Origin: CAZOOR01 sp964581505
GTDB taxonomy: Bacteria; Bacteroidota; Ignavibacteria; Kapaibacteriales; UBA2268
Length of the DNA stretch: 33,730 bases
Assembly (NCBI GenBank): GCA_964581505.1
Contig: CAZOOR010000025.1
Coordinates: 1 to 33,730 of the forward strand
Direction of reading: 5' to 3'
Shown: positions 17,144 through 25,337 of the stretch, piece by piece
Position numbering within the stretch: position 1 is the stretch's first letter
Layout: each line of letters starts with the position of its first letter
Notes under the pieces: generated by a model
What the model saw: only the letters and a program-made list of their open reading frames with translations
The model's database searches: none
What the model was told of the DNA's origin: nothing
Program-made: the position numbers and the translations under genes

Positions 17144-20100
17144 ATGAACAAAAAAGTTTATGCAACAATTGACGGCAATGAAGCAGCTGCTTACACTGCC
17201 TATCGAATTAACGAAGTAATTGCTATCTACCCGATAACGCCCTCATCAAATATGGGCGAATGGGCAGACGAATGGGCATCGAAAGGTATTAAAAATATCT
17301 GGGGCAGTGTCCCGACAGTCGTAGAAATGCAGAGCGAAGGCGGAGCCGCCGGAGCCGTTCACGGTTCACTGCAGGCAGGTGCTTTGACGACTACATTCAC
17401 GGCATCACAGGGCTTATTATTAAAGATTCCTAATATGTTCAAAATAGCCGGCGAATTGACACCGACCGTTTTCAACATTAGTGCCAGGTCTATTGCCACA
17501 CACGCATTGTCAATCTTTGGCGACCATAGTGATGTAATGGCGGCAAGAACGACAGGTTTTGCAATGCTGGCATCGGATTCCGTCCAGCAGGTTATGGATT
17601 TTGTTTTGATTGCAATGGCATCATCATTGGAATCAAGAGTTCCTTTCCTTCACTTCTTTGACGGATTTAGAAATTCGCACGAAGAGATGAAAATCGAATT
17701 ATTGCCGGACGATGTAATGCGTGAAATGATGGATAACGAGTTAGTTAGAAAACACAGAGAAAGAGCATTATCACCAGACCATCCGGTTATTCGCGGTACT
17801 GCACAAAATCCCGATGTATTCTTCCAAAATAAGGAAACAATAAACAAATATTATGATTTGTGTCCTGATATTGTCCAGAAAAATATGGACAAATTGGCAC
17901 AATATACGGGTCGTCAATATAAATTATTTGAATATCACGGCGCCCCCGATGCAGAAAGAGTCATTATTCTTATGGCTTCCAGTTGCGAACCGACACACGA
18001 AACAGTTGATTATCTGTTGAAGCAGGACGAAAAAGTCGGCGTTCTCAAAGTCAGATTATACCGTCCGTTCGCAGTAAAACACTTTATGGAGGCACTACCC
18101 GCAACGGTTAAGAAAATTGCCGTTCTTGACAGAACAAAAGAACCCGGAGCAACGGGCGAACCTCTTTATTTGGATATTGTCAATGCTCTGTATGAAGGAT
18201 TGCAAGAAGGTTACGGCGAAGTAAAAGAAATGCCGAAAGTTGTCGGCGGTCGTTACGGTTTGTCATCGAAAGAATTTACACCTGCTATGATTAAAGCGGT
18301 TTATGACAATTTGAAACTTGACAACCCCAAACACCACTTTACAATCGGTATTAACGATGACCTGAACTTTACAAGTTTGGATTTCGACCCCGAATTCTCA
18401 ATCGAATCCGATAATGTTGTACGTGCTATGTTCTACGGTTTGGGTTCAGACGGTACTGTAGGTGCCAATAAGAATTCAATTAAAATTATCGGTGAGAACA
18501 CGGACAACTACGCACAGGGTTATTATGTATATGATTCCAAAAAAGCCGGAGCTTTGACGGTCTCGCATTTGCGTTTCGGACCGGAGAAAATACGTTCGAC
18601 ATATCTAATCAGCAAGGCAAACTTCATTGCTTGTCATCAGACATCATTCATTGAGAAATATGATATGCTGAAAAATATGACAGACGGTGGGACATTCCTC
18701 GTCAATGCCCCTTGGGGACCTGAAGGTACTTGGGATAATCTGCCGAAGAAAACACAAGCGGAAATCATTAATAAAAAAATCAAACTCTATACGATTGATG
18801 CTGAAAAAGTAGCACAAGCAAGCGGTATGGGCAGAAGAATTAATACAATTATGCAAACCTGCTTCTTTGCTATTTCCGGTATTTTACCGAGAGACGAAGC
18901 GATTGCCGCTATCAAAGATGCTATCAAAAAAACTTACGGCAAGAAAGGCGACGAAATTGTCAATATGAACCTAAAAGCCGTTGATAATACTTTGGAAAAC
19001 TTATTTGAAGTAAGCGTACCGAGTGAAGTAACGGCAAAATTCGATATTAAGCCGCCGGTACCCGAAAATTCACCGAAATTTGTCAAGGAAGTTATCGGCA
19101 GAATGATTGAAGGAGACGGCGATAATATTCCCGTCAGTGCGTTCCCCGAAGACGGCACTTGGCCACTCAGCACAACGCAATACGAAAAGAGAAATATTGC
19201 TCTCGAAATTCCAGTTTGGGAAGAAGAGATTTGTATCCAATGCGGTAAATGCTATATGGTTTGTCCGCACGCAACAATCAGAGGTAAAGTATATGACGAG
19301 AAACATCTCGAAGGCGCTCCCGAAACATTCAAAGCGGTTCCGGCAAGAGATAAAGCATACAAAGGATTGAAATATACCTTACAAGTTGCACCCGAGGATT
19401 GTACCGGTTGCGGCGTATGTGTAGAGGTTTGCCCTGCCAAGAGCAAGACAAACCCCGAAATTAAAGCCATTAATATGAAATCGCAAATGCCTATCAGAGA
19501 AGAAGAAGCCAAGAATTGGGAATTCTTCCTCAATCTACCGGAAGTTGATAGAATGAAGATTAAGATTTCCAATATTCGTCAACAGCAATTGCAAAGACCG
19601 CTCTTCGAGTTCTCAGGTGCTTGTGCCGGTTGCGGTGAGACACCTTATATTAAACTCGTTACACAGCTTTTCGGCGACAGAACGGTTATTGCAAATGCAA
19701 CGGGCTGTTCCTCAATCTATGGCGGCAACTTGCCGACAACACCTTATGCCGCAAATCAAGAAAATCGCGGACCGGCATGGTCCAATTCACTCTTTGAAGA
19801 TAATGCGGAATTCGGTCTCGGATTCAGACTTGCAATAGACAAACAGACGGAAATTGCCAAAGAACTTGTTGATTATTACAGGAATGAAATAGGAAACGAA
19901 TTGGCAGATGAACTCATCAATGCGGAACAAGTAAATGAAGAAGAGATTTTTGCACAAAGAGATAAAATCGAAAAACTCAAAGAGATTATCTCGAAAATAG
20001 ATGCACCGGAAGCACGCAGACTTATAAGCGTTGCAGATTATCTCGCCAAGAAGAGCGTTTGGATTATCGGTGGAGACGGCTGGGCTTATGACATTGGTTA

Positions 20101-20710
20101 CGGTGGTTTAGACCACGTCCTCGCATCAGGAAGAAATGTAAATATTCTCGTTCTTGATACGGAAGTATATTCAAACACAGGCGGACAAGCATCGAAATCA
20201 TCGCCAATCAGTGCAGTTGCCAAATTTGCGGCAAAGGGCAAACCGACAAACAAGAAAGACCTCGGTATGATGGCAATGGCATATAAAGATGTTTATGTTG
20301 CTTCTGTGGCATTCGGAGCAAAGGACGACCATACATTGAAGACATTCCTCGAAGCCGAAGCTTATGACGGACCGTCAATCATCATTGCATACAGTCACTG
20401 TATTGCACACGGTATTGATATGAGCAGACCTCTTAAGCAACAGAAACTCGCCGTTGATTCCGGTCAGTGGTTGCTTTACAGATATAATCCCGAATGGGCA
20501 AAAGAAGGAAAGAATCCATTATCATTGGATTCCAAGAAACCCAAGATTCCCGTCTCGGATTATTTAAGCACGGAGAACAGATTCAAAATGCTCGTCAAAG
20601 CACATCCCGATATTGCCAAGCAATATCACGAGGAAGCACAGGAATTTGTAAACAGCAGATTCAAATACTATGAGTTCCTTGCAAGCAGAAAACCGGACGA
20701 AGATGAATAA
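17144..20710 (+). CDS. nifJ: Pyruvate:ferredoxin (flavodoxin) oxidoreductase, single-chain
   Basis: Reversibly oxidises pyruvate with CoA to acetyl-CoA and CO2, reducing ferredoxin or flavodoxin, in the cytosol. The 1188-residue chain carries the full domain order: pyruvate-binding domain (YPITPSSNMGEWADEW near residue 29), transketolase C-like domain, CoA-domain EKR-like segment, two 4Fe-4S sites in a ferredoxin insert (C697-xx-C-xx-C and C753-xx-C-xx-C), and a C-terminal TPP domain (CAGCGETPY near 825; GGDGWAYDIGYGG starting at 976). AGGAG at 17133-17137 precedes the ATG at 17144; another ATG at 17140 is out of frame. It is flanked by its own candidate promoter and terminator, so it is probably monocistronic. 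It indicates anaerobic or microaerophilic metabolism. Confidence 0.97.
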   Translation: MNKKVYATIDGNEAAAYTAYRINEVIAIYPITPSSNMGEWADEWASKGIKNIWGSVPTVVEMQSEGGAAGAVHGSLQAGALTTTFTASQGLLLKIPNMFKIAGELTPTVFNISARSIATHALSIFGDHSDVMAARTTGFAMLASDSVQQVMDFVLIAMASSLESRVPFLHFFDGFRNSHEEMKIELLPDDVMREMMDNELVRKHRERALSPDHPVIRGTAQNPDVFFQNKETINKYYDLCPDIVQKNMDKLAQYTGRQYKLFEYHGAPDAERVIILMASSCEPTHETVDYLLKQDEKVGVLKVRLYRPFAVKHFMEALPATVKKIAVLDRTKEPGATGEPLYLDIVNALYEGLQEGYGEVKEMPKVVGGRYGLSSKEFTPAMIKAVYDNLKLDNPKHHFTIGINDDLNFTSLDFDPEFSIESDNVVRAMFYGLGSDGTVGANKNSIKIIGENTDNYAQGYYVYDSKKAGALTVSHLRFGPEKIRSTYLISKANFIACHQTSFIEKYDMLKNMTDGGTFLVNAPWGPEGTWDNLPKKTQAEIINKKIKLYTIDAEKVAQASGMGRRINTIMQTCFFAISGILPRDEAIAAIKDAIKKTYGKKGDEIVNMNLKAVDNTLENLFEVSVPSEVTAKFDIKPPVPENSPKFVKEVIGRMIEGDGDNIPVSAFPEDGTWPLSTTQYEKRNIALEIPVWEEEICIQCGKCYMVCPHATIRGKVYDEKHLEGAPETFKAVPARDKAYKGLKYTLQVAPEDCTGCGVCVEVCPAKSKTNPEIKAINMKSQMPIREEEAKNWEFFLNLPEVDRMKIKISNIRQQQLQRPLFEFSGACAGCGETPYIKLVTQLFGDRTVIANATGCSSIYGGNLPTTPYAANQENRGPAWSNSLFEDNAEFGLGFRLAIDKQTEIAKELVDYYRNEIGNELADELINAEQVNEEEIFAQRDKIEKLKEIISKIDAPEARRLISVADYLAKKSVWIIGGDGWAYDIGYGGLDHVLASGRNVNILVLDTEVYSNTGGQASKSSPISAVAKFAAKGKPTNKKDLGMMAMAYKDVYVASVAFGAKDDHTLKTFLEAEAYDGPSIIIAYSHCIAHGIDMSRPLKQQKLAVDSGQWLLYRYNPEWAKEGKNPLSLDSKKPKIPVSDYLSTENRFKMLVKAHPDIAKQYHEEAQEFVNSRFKYYEFLASRKPDEDE

Positions 20711-20730
20711 TACATTCATTCGTATTAATA

Positions 20731-20763
20731 AAAAAGGAGAGCTTTACGGCTCTCCTTTTTTTT
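20731..20763 (+). terminator. Rho-independent terminator after nifJ
   Basis: Stem arms 20736-20742 and 20749-20755 (GGAGAGC/GCTCTCC) extended by A/T pairs to 12 bp (20731-20742 with 20749-20760), loop TTTACG, then nine T in total. Sits between convergent genes, 20 nt past the nifJ stop. Confidence 0.92.
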
Positions 20764-20785
20764 GAGATAATTATGATTTTATTCT

Positions 20786-22012
20786 CTATCTAAACCTAAG
20801 TGCCGCAATTGTATTGACCCGCACGGCTATAAATGATGGTATTAATGTTGCGAAAAATGATAATAACACTGCTGTGCCGATGACAATTAAATAGTGGAGC
20901 AGATTAATATCCACAGGCAGTGAATCGACAAAGTATATCTCGCCGGGCAGATGAATTAGATGGAATTGACTCTGCAATATGCAAAACAATAGTGCAATCG
21001 CCGAACCGATAAGAGTTCCGTATAAACCTATTTTTGTTCCTTGCAATATAAATAAGGATATAATATCCCGATTTCGCAAGCCGAGCGTTCGCAATATACC
21101 TATGGTCTTTGTTTTCTCGACAACAGTAACCAGCAATATTGTTAATATATTAAAAACCGCAACAATGCTGATTAGACCGAGCACAATTGGAATTGGTTCT
21201 TTTTGCAACTCAATCCAAGCAAACATAGAGCCGTGTATATCAAACACAGTAAGCCCGTAATACGGAAATCCAAGTTCTTGTTCGAGTGCTTTCAGAATAG
21301 GTTTCACCATTGATACATCTTTCAGCATAATATCATAAGCAAGAGTCGCCCCCTCGGGAACACGGAAAATCGAAGCCGCTCTTCCGAATGGAATATAGAT
21401 AATCATATCGTCATATTTTGCCATTCCAGTTTCATAAATACCCCTTACCTTGAATCGCGAAATATCAGGATATTTCATAGAGCCGAGTTCCTTCTCACGC
21501 ATAGCATAAATAATTATAGAATCACCAACATTAATACTTAGTTTGTCGGCAAGTCGCTTGCCGAGAATTATTTCTTTTGCATTAACATTTGAAAAATCAA
21601 ACTTACCGGCGATTATATTATCTCTCTGATGAGTAATATCAAGTTCTGTTTTTATCCCGCGAATTACAATACCCTCAATATAACTCTTAGAACGGATAAG
21701 CCCCTCACGCTCAATAACAGGAGCAACAGCTTTAATTTCCGGAAATTTGAATTTCATATTTTCAATAGTATTTTTATAGTCCGGTAGCGGCTCGCGATTG
21801 TATGCAAACAATTTAATATGCGAAGTAAATCGAATAGCCTTCTCGTGCAATGCTTTATCAAAACCCGAAAGAACTGAAAGCGAAACAAGCAGAGCCAAGG
21901 AACCGAGCATTACACTAAGCAATGCTACCATTCTCGAAAAATTAAGAAATCGCTGTCTTTTTGCAGACTGCGATAACCTTTGCGATATATATTTGATTAA
22001 TTTGAAATTCAC
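20786..22012 (-). CDS. LolC/LolE-type ABC transporter permease (lipoprotein release)
   Basis: Inner-membrane permease of the FtsX/MacB-like family that would extract outer-membrane lipoproteins for LolA with an ATPase LolD (no lolD gene here). The N-terminal helix is at about residues 28-55 (MVALLSVMLGSLALLVSLSVLSGF), followed by a MacB-like periplasmic domain (about 60-260) and three C-terminal helices. The segment LGLISIVAVFNILTILLVTVVEKTKTIGILRTLG is the FtsX-family signature. The start GTG at 22012 gives VNFKLIKYIS, matching the usual MNFxxxIxxR beginning; a TTG at 22033 would add seven residues. Length 408 aa is normal. It is the last gene in a three-gene minus-strand run after the M50 protease (39 nt gap). 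Confidence 0.85.
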   Translation of the reverse strand: MNFKLIKYISQRLSQSAKRQRFLNFSRMVALLSVMLGSLALLVSLSVLSGFDKALHEKAIRFTSHIKLFAYNREPLPDYKNTIENMKFKFPEIKAVAPVIEREGLIRSKSYIEGIVIRGIKTELDITHQRDNIIAGKFDFSNVNAKEIILGKRLADKLSINVGDSIIIYAMREKELGSMKYPDISRFKVRGIYETGMAKYDDMIIYIPFGRAASIFRVPEGATLAYDIMLKDVSMVKPILKALEQELGFPYYGLTVFDIHGSMFAWIELQKEPIPIVLGLISIVAVFNILTILLVTVVEKTKTIGILRTLGLRNRDIISLFILQGTKIGLYGTLIGSAIALLFCILQSQFHLIHLPGEIYFVDSLPVDINLLHYLIVIGTAVLLSFFATLIPSFIAVRVNTIAALRFR

Positions 22013-22051
22013 GTCATTACAAAATACGGGCAATAGAGATGAAATAAAAAT

Positions 22052-23128
22052 TTAAAGTACTTCGTAAATACCTCTGAATGTAAAGCTCAGTAATAGAATT
22101 ATTAAAGAAAACCAACCAAATATCATTCTTCTTCTATCTAATTCATCATCAAATCGCATATCGGGATGCGGTATTTTTATAAAGAACCTTGTAACCAAAG
22201 CCCAAAAGAGCCAGCCGCCCCAACCATCAAACAGTATGGGTACAGTGGATTTAAACTGTTTCAGTAATGGAATAAAAAAATCTTGGATTGTTATATACAA
22301 ATGATTAGGTGAATTTACAGATTGTAATATATCAAGTAAGAAGGAAAGTATTGCACCCAAGCCTATGATAAAAATAATATACCAAACAACCCGAGCAATT
22401 GTTTTTTGTCTGCGTCCGCCAAACATTGCATAAACAATATGCCCGCCGTCCAGTTGACCGAGTGGTAGCATATTCAAGGTAGTTACAAAAAGCCCGAACC
22501 AACCTACACAGAGAAATGGATAATGATACATCTCATTCATCGGTGGCAACCAGCCGTTCGGATTTTTGAAAATATCCGCCATAAAGGAATACAACAAAGT
22601 GTCTCCGAATGATATTCCGTACTTTGGTATTATTCCGTCATTGAGTAAATATTCCGGATGTATTGAATAGATAAACTCTTTCGGGGGCAATGTAGCAAAA
22701 CCAATGGCAAGAATAATAAGCGAAACAATAAATCCCGCAATCGGTCCAGCCGCTCCTACATCAAAAAGCGCCTTGCGTGATGGAAAAGGTGAGCGTGTTT
22801 TAATTACTGCGCCCATTGTACCGAAGAGCATTTCGGGAAAAGGGGCAGGTATGAAATATGGCAATGTAGCGTCAATACCATGTATTCGCGATGCGATATA
22901 ATGCCCCATTTCGTGCGATGTTATGAATATCATAATCAATATAGCATAAGTTAAGCCATATTGCCAATTCATAATATCATACGGAGTATGCCCCGACCAC
23001 TGTGTCCCCGCTATTGTCGTAGTAATAAATGTAGCTGTAAACAGTAGAATATTAAGAGCTATCCTATTCCGACCAATAAACCAATTATACTTTTTCCTAA
23101 GTTCATAACTGAATGTGCTTACACTCAT
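22052..23128 (-). CDS. Site-2-protease-family (M50) intramembrane metalloprotease
   Basis: A 358-residue polytopic membrane protease. The zinc motif H72-E-M-G-H76 lies in the helix ITSHEMGHYIA and the third ligand is D227 in the signature NMLPLGQLDGGH. About six or seven helices and no PDZ domain are visible, so it is closer to the PDZ-less EGY/SpoIVFB-like class than to RseP. Such proteases cut membrane-anchored regulators or signal-peptide remnants; the substrate is unknown. Its ATG (23128-23126) overlaps the stop of the upstream gene by 4 nt, so translation is coupled. GGAAAGAAG lies upstream of the start, within the Lys-rich end of the neighbour. Confidence 0.9.
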   Translation of the reverse strand: MSVSTFSYELRKKYNWFIGRNRIALNILLFTATFITTTIAGTQWSGHTPYDIMNWQYGLTYAILIMIFITSHEMGHYIASRIHGIDATLPYFIPAPFPEMLFGTMGAVIKTRSPFPSRKALFDVGAAGPIAGFIVSLIILAIGFATLPPKEFIYSIHPEYLLNDGIIPKYGISFGDTLLYSFMADIFKNPNGWLPPMNEMYHYPFLCVGWFGLFVTTLNMLPLGQLDGGHIVYAMFGGRRQKTIARVVWYIIFIIGLGAILSFLLDILQSVNSPNHLYITIQDFFIPLLKQFKSTVPILFDGWGGWLFWALVTRFFIKIPHPDMRFDDELDRRRMIFGWFSLIILLLSFTFRGIYEVL

Positions 23129-23658
23129 TTTCGTTTCTTCTTTCCTTTTTTCTTTACTTGGGCAGATATATAATTCGATAAATAAACAATCATACCCTGT
23201 TCATTAATATCAAGTTTACCATTATAATGTTCAATTAACATATCAATAAATTTCTGTGCATCTCGTACTTTCACACCATTTTGTTCGGCAAAATCTACCA
23301 ATGATACATTATATTCAAAACTTTTGAAATATGATAATAAACTTTTGCGGAGCTTGATATTTATCTTTCTCCGTCTCTCCCTTAGTGATGCAAGATAGAA
23401 AAAATAAACAGCGACACAAGATAAGAAAAGGAGGACAGCAAATGATATTCGCAATAAAATTACGCCTTCATTTTGAGAGTAAAAACTCGCCGTGAATGAA
23501 CTTATCACAACAAAATATATAAACCACAAGATTGATGCTGTCCTGAAAACAATCCACATTAAAGTGCTACTCCGCATAACTGAACAAACAAAGATTATGA
23601 CAAACGAAAATGCAAAAAATTGCAATCTCCTATCATACAAACATAAGCAAATATTCAT
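23125..23658 (-). CDS. Small membrane protein with a cytosolic helical domain, function unknown
   Basis: Unrecognised 177-residue protein. Three or so hydrophobic segments lie at about residues 10-30, 37-57 and 66-88, followed by a basic linker (SLRERRRKINIKLRKSL). The C-terminal soluble part (about 105-165) has the pattern of a small winged-helix fold (VSLVDFAEQNGVKVRDAQKFIDMLIEHYNGKL followed by a short beta-hairpin), ending in a very Lys-rich tail (QVKKKGKKKRK). The gene heads the operon with the M50 protease, whose start overlaps its stop. A membrane-bound regulator cut by the protease is a testable idea but is only inferred from position and topology. Confidence 0.7.
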   Translation of the reverse strand: MNICLCLYDRRLQFFAFSFVIIFVCSVMRSSTLMWIVFRTASILWFIYFVVISSFTASFYSQNEGVILLRISFAVLLFLSCVAVYFFYLASLRERRRKINIKLRKSLLSYFKSFEYNVSLVDFAEQNGVKVRDAQKFIDMLIEHYNGKLDINEQGMIVYLSNYISAQVKKKGKKKRK

Positions 23659-23808
23659 AAATACTATTCAATGTTCAACCAAGAAAGTCGGATGAATTAT
23701 CCAATCAATGTATATATTTTGTTTCAAACTGTAACTTTTCTGCCACTCATTTGTCTTATGAAGAAATAAATTAATAAAATAATACTAAGACTTTTGTTGA
23801 GAGAACAA

Positions 23809-25314
23809 ATGCAAACAAATGACAGGTTAAAATATTTATTATCGAATAAATTCTCAGTTGGAATATTCGTTGCTTCTGTCATTGTATTTTTTGGAAGATA
23901 CTTATGGGGTTATCCCGAATATTTGGCATTTTTTGATGATGATTTTTTCTACTACGCAAAGACGGCAGAAAACTTTGCATTTAGTATTCAGTCAAGTTTT
24001 AATGGTATCTATCTTACAAATGGCTATCATCCCTTATACTTCCTTATTCTTTCGATTATTTCATATTCTAAAATACTAAACGAAAGCATATTTTTTCTAT
24101 TAGTAAGTATAATGGCAACATTTTCAATTGCATATACATATAAAATTACACATTCGACAATTCTTTCAATAACAAAAAATGAATCATCTGCTATTTTAGG
24201 TGGATTAACAATAAGTTTTGTTTCATTATTGATAATCAAAGGTGGAATGGAAATAATACTAACAATTCCCCTAATTTTATATTTTATTAAAATAGTTATT
24301 GAACAAGATGAATTCGGTAAATATTCTTCATTAAAATTAGGACTTCTTGTATCTCTAATTATTCTTTCCAGATTGGATAGTATTATTTTCATTGTATTAC
24401 TCTTTACTGTTTTATTATTAGCAAAAGCAATTAAATTTAATTACAGATATTTATTATTCGGTTTACTACCGGTGTTTTTATATCTAATAATTAACTATTA
24501 CTTTTTTGGGATAATGATACCTGTATCAGGTTTAGCTAAACAAATGAAAACGAATATAATCCCTACACGATATACTTTTATATCATCATACTATTTTTCA
24601 CCTAATCGTATAGTTTATGCAATTATTCCCTCTTTTTTGAATATTATCGCATTATTTGTCTGGATTAGAAAACATCATACACTTGACAAAAAAATTAAAT
24701 TCATATCACTTGTATCTTTTCTTTTTCCAATTGTATTTATTATAAATATTTCTGCATTTAGTGGTTGGGGCTTATGGCCTTGGTATTTCTATATTTTTAT
24801 ACCTGTCTTATTACATATATTTATAATATTCCCCGTAAATAAGATATTGCTAAAATTAATTAATTGTTCTAATGGATTATTTCTCGTATTAATTATTCTC
24901 TATTGTACTCTATTTGTGGCGACAAAGAAACCAAGTGATTATGAGTTTTATACTAGTGCTGTTGAAATTTCAAAATTTGAAGAAACACACAAGGGAATAT
25001 ATGCTATGGGTGATAGGGCTGGGCTTGCCGGATATTTACTTCAAAGTCCGGTAATTCAAACAGAAGGCTTGATGATGGATAAAACATTTTTGGAAAATTT
25101 AAAAGTATTAGATTTAAATACATTATTAAAGCAATATAAAGTTCAATATTTTATTGCAAATAATCCGCAATATATTAATAAAAGATGGTTTGCTGAAGAA
25201 CCCCACAATCATTGTGGTTCTAATATTACGTCTAAAGGATATTTCGACTACCAGCCAATTGATTCGGTAATCTCAGGCAAATGGAAGAACTATGTTTTTG
25301 TCATTCATAAATAA
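23809..25314 (+). CDS. Polytopic membrane protein, GT-C/PMT-like glycosyltransferase
   Basis: A 501-residue membrane protein with around ten or more hydrophobic helices. The first large loop has the acidic cluster FFDDDFFYYAKTAEN and the segment LTNGYHPLYF, both typical of GT-C enzymes (DD motif for metal/lipid-phosphate sugar binding, then NGYHP). The soluble C-terminal region (about 400-501) is likely periplasmic. The start ATG at 23809 is preceded by GAGAG; two TTG codons at 23794 and 23797 could lengthen it by up to five residues. The gene is visibly more A/T-rich and uses more AUA/AAU/UUA codons than nifJ or uvrC, as surface-glycan genes often do. Donor and acceptor unknown; no clear partner genes beside it. 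Confidence 0.75.
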   Translation: MQTNDRLKYLLSNKFSVGIFVASVIVFFGRYLWGYPEYLAFFDDDFFYYAKTAENFAFSIQSSFNGIYLTNGYHPLYFLILSIISYSKILNESIFFLLVSIMATFSIAYTYKITHSTILSITKNESSAILGGLTISFVSLLIIKGGMEIILTIPLILYFIKIVIEQDEFGKYSSLKLGLLVSLIILSRLDSIIFIVLLFTVLLLAKAIKFNYRYLLFGLLPVFLYLIINYYFFGIMIPVSGLAKQMKTNIIPTRYTFISSYYFSPNRIVYAIIPSFLNIIALFVWIRKHHTLDKKIKFISLVSFLFPIVFIINISAFSGWGLWPWYFYIFIPVLLHIFIIFPVNKILLKLINCSNGLFLVLIILYCTLFVATKKPSDYEFYTSAVEISKFEETHKGIYAMGDRAGLAGYLLQSPVIQTEGLMMDKTFLENLKVLDLNTLLKQYKVQYFIANNPQYINKRWFAEEPHNHCGSNITSKGYFDYQPIDSVISGKWKNYVFVIHK

Positions 25315-25337
25315 TTTAACACTTATATATGCAAATA

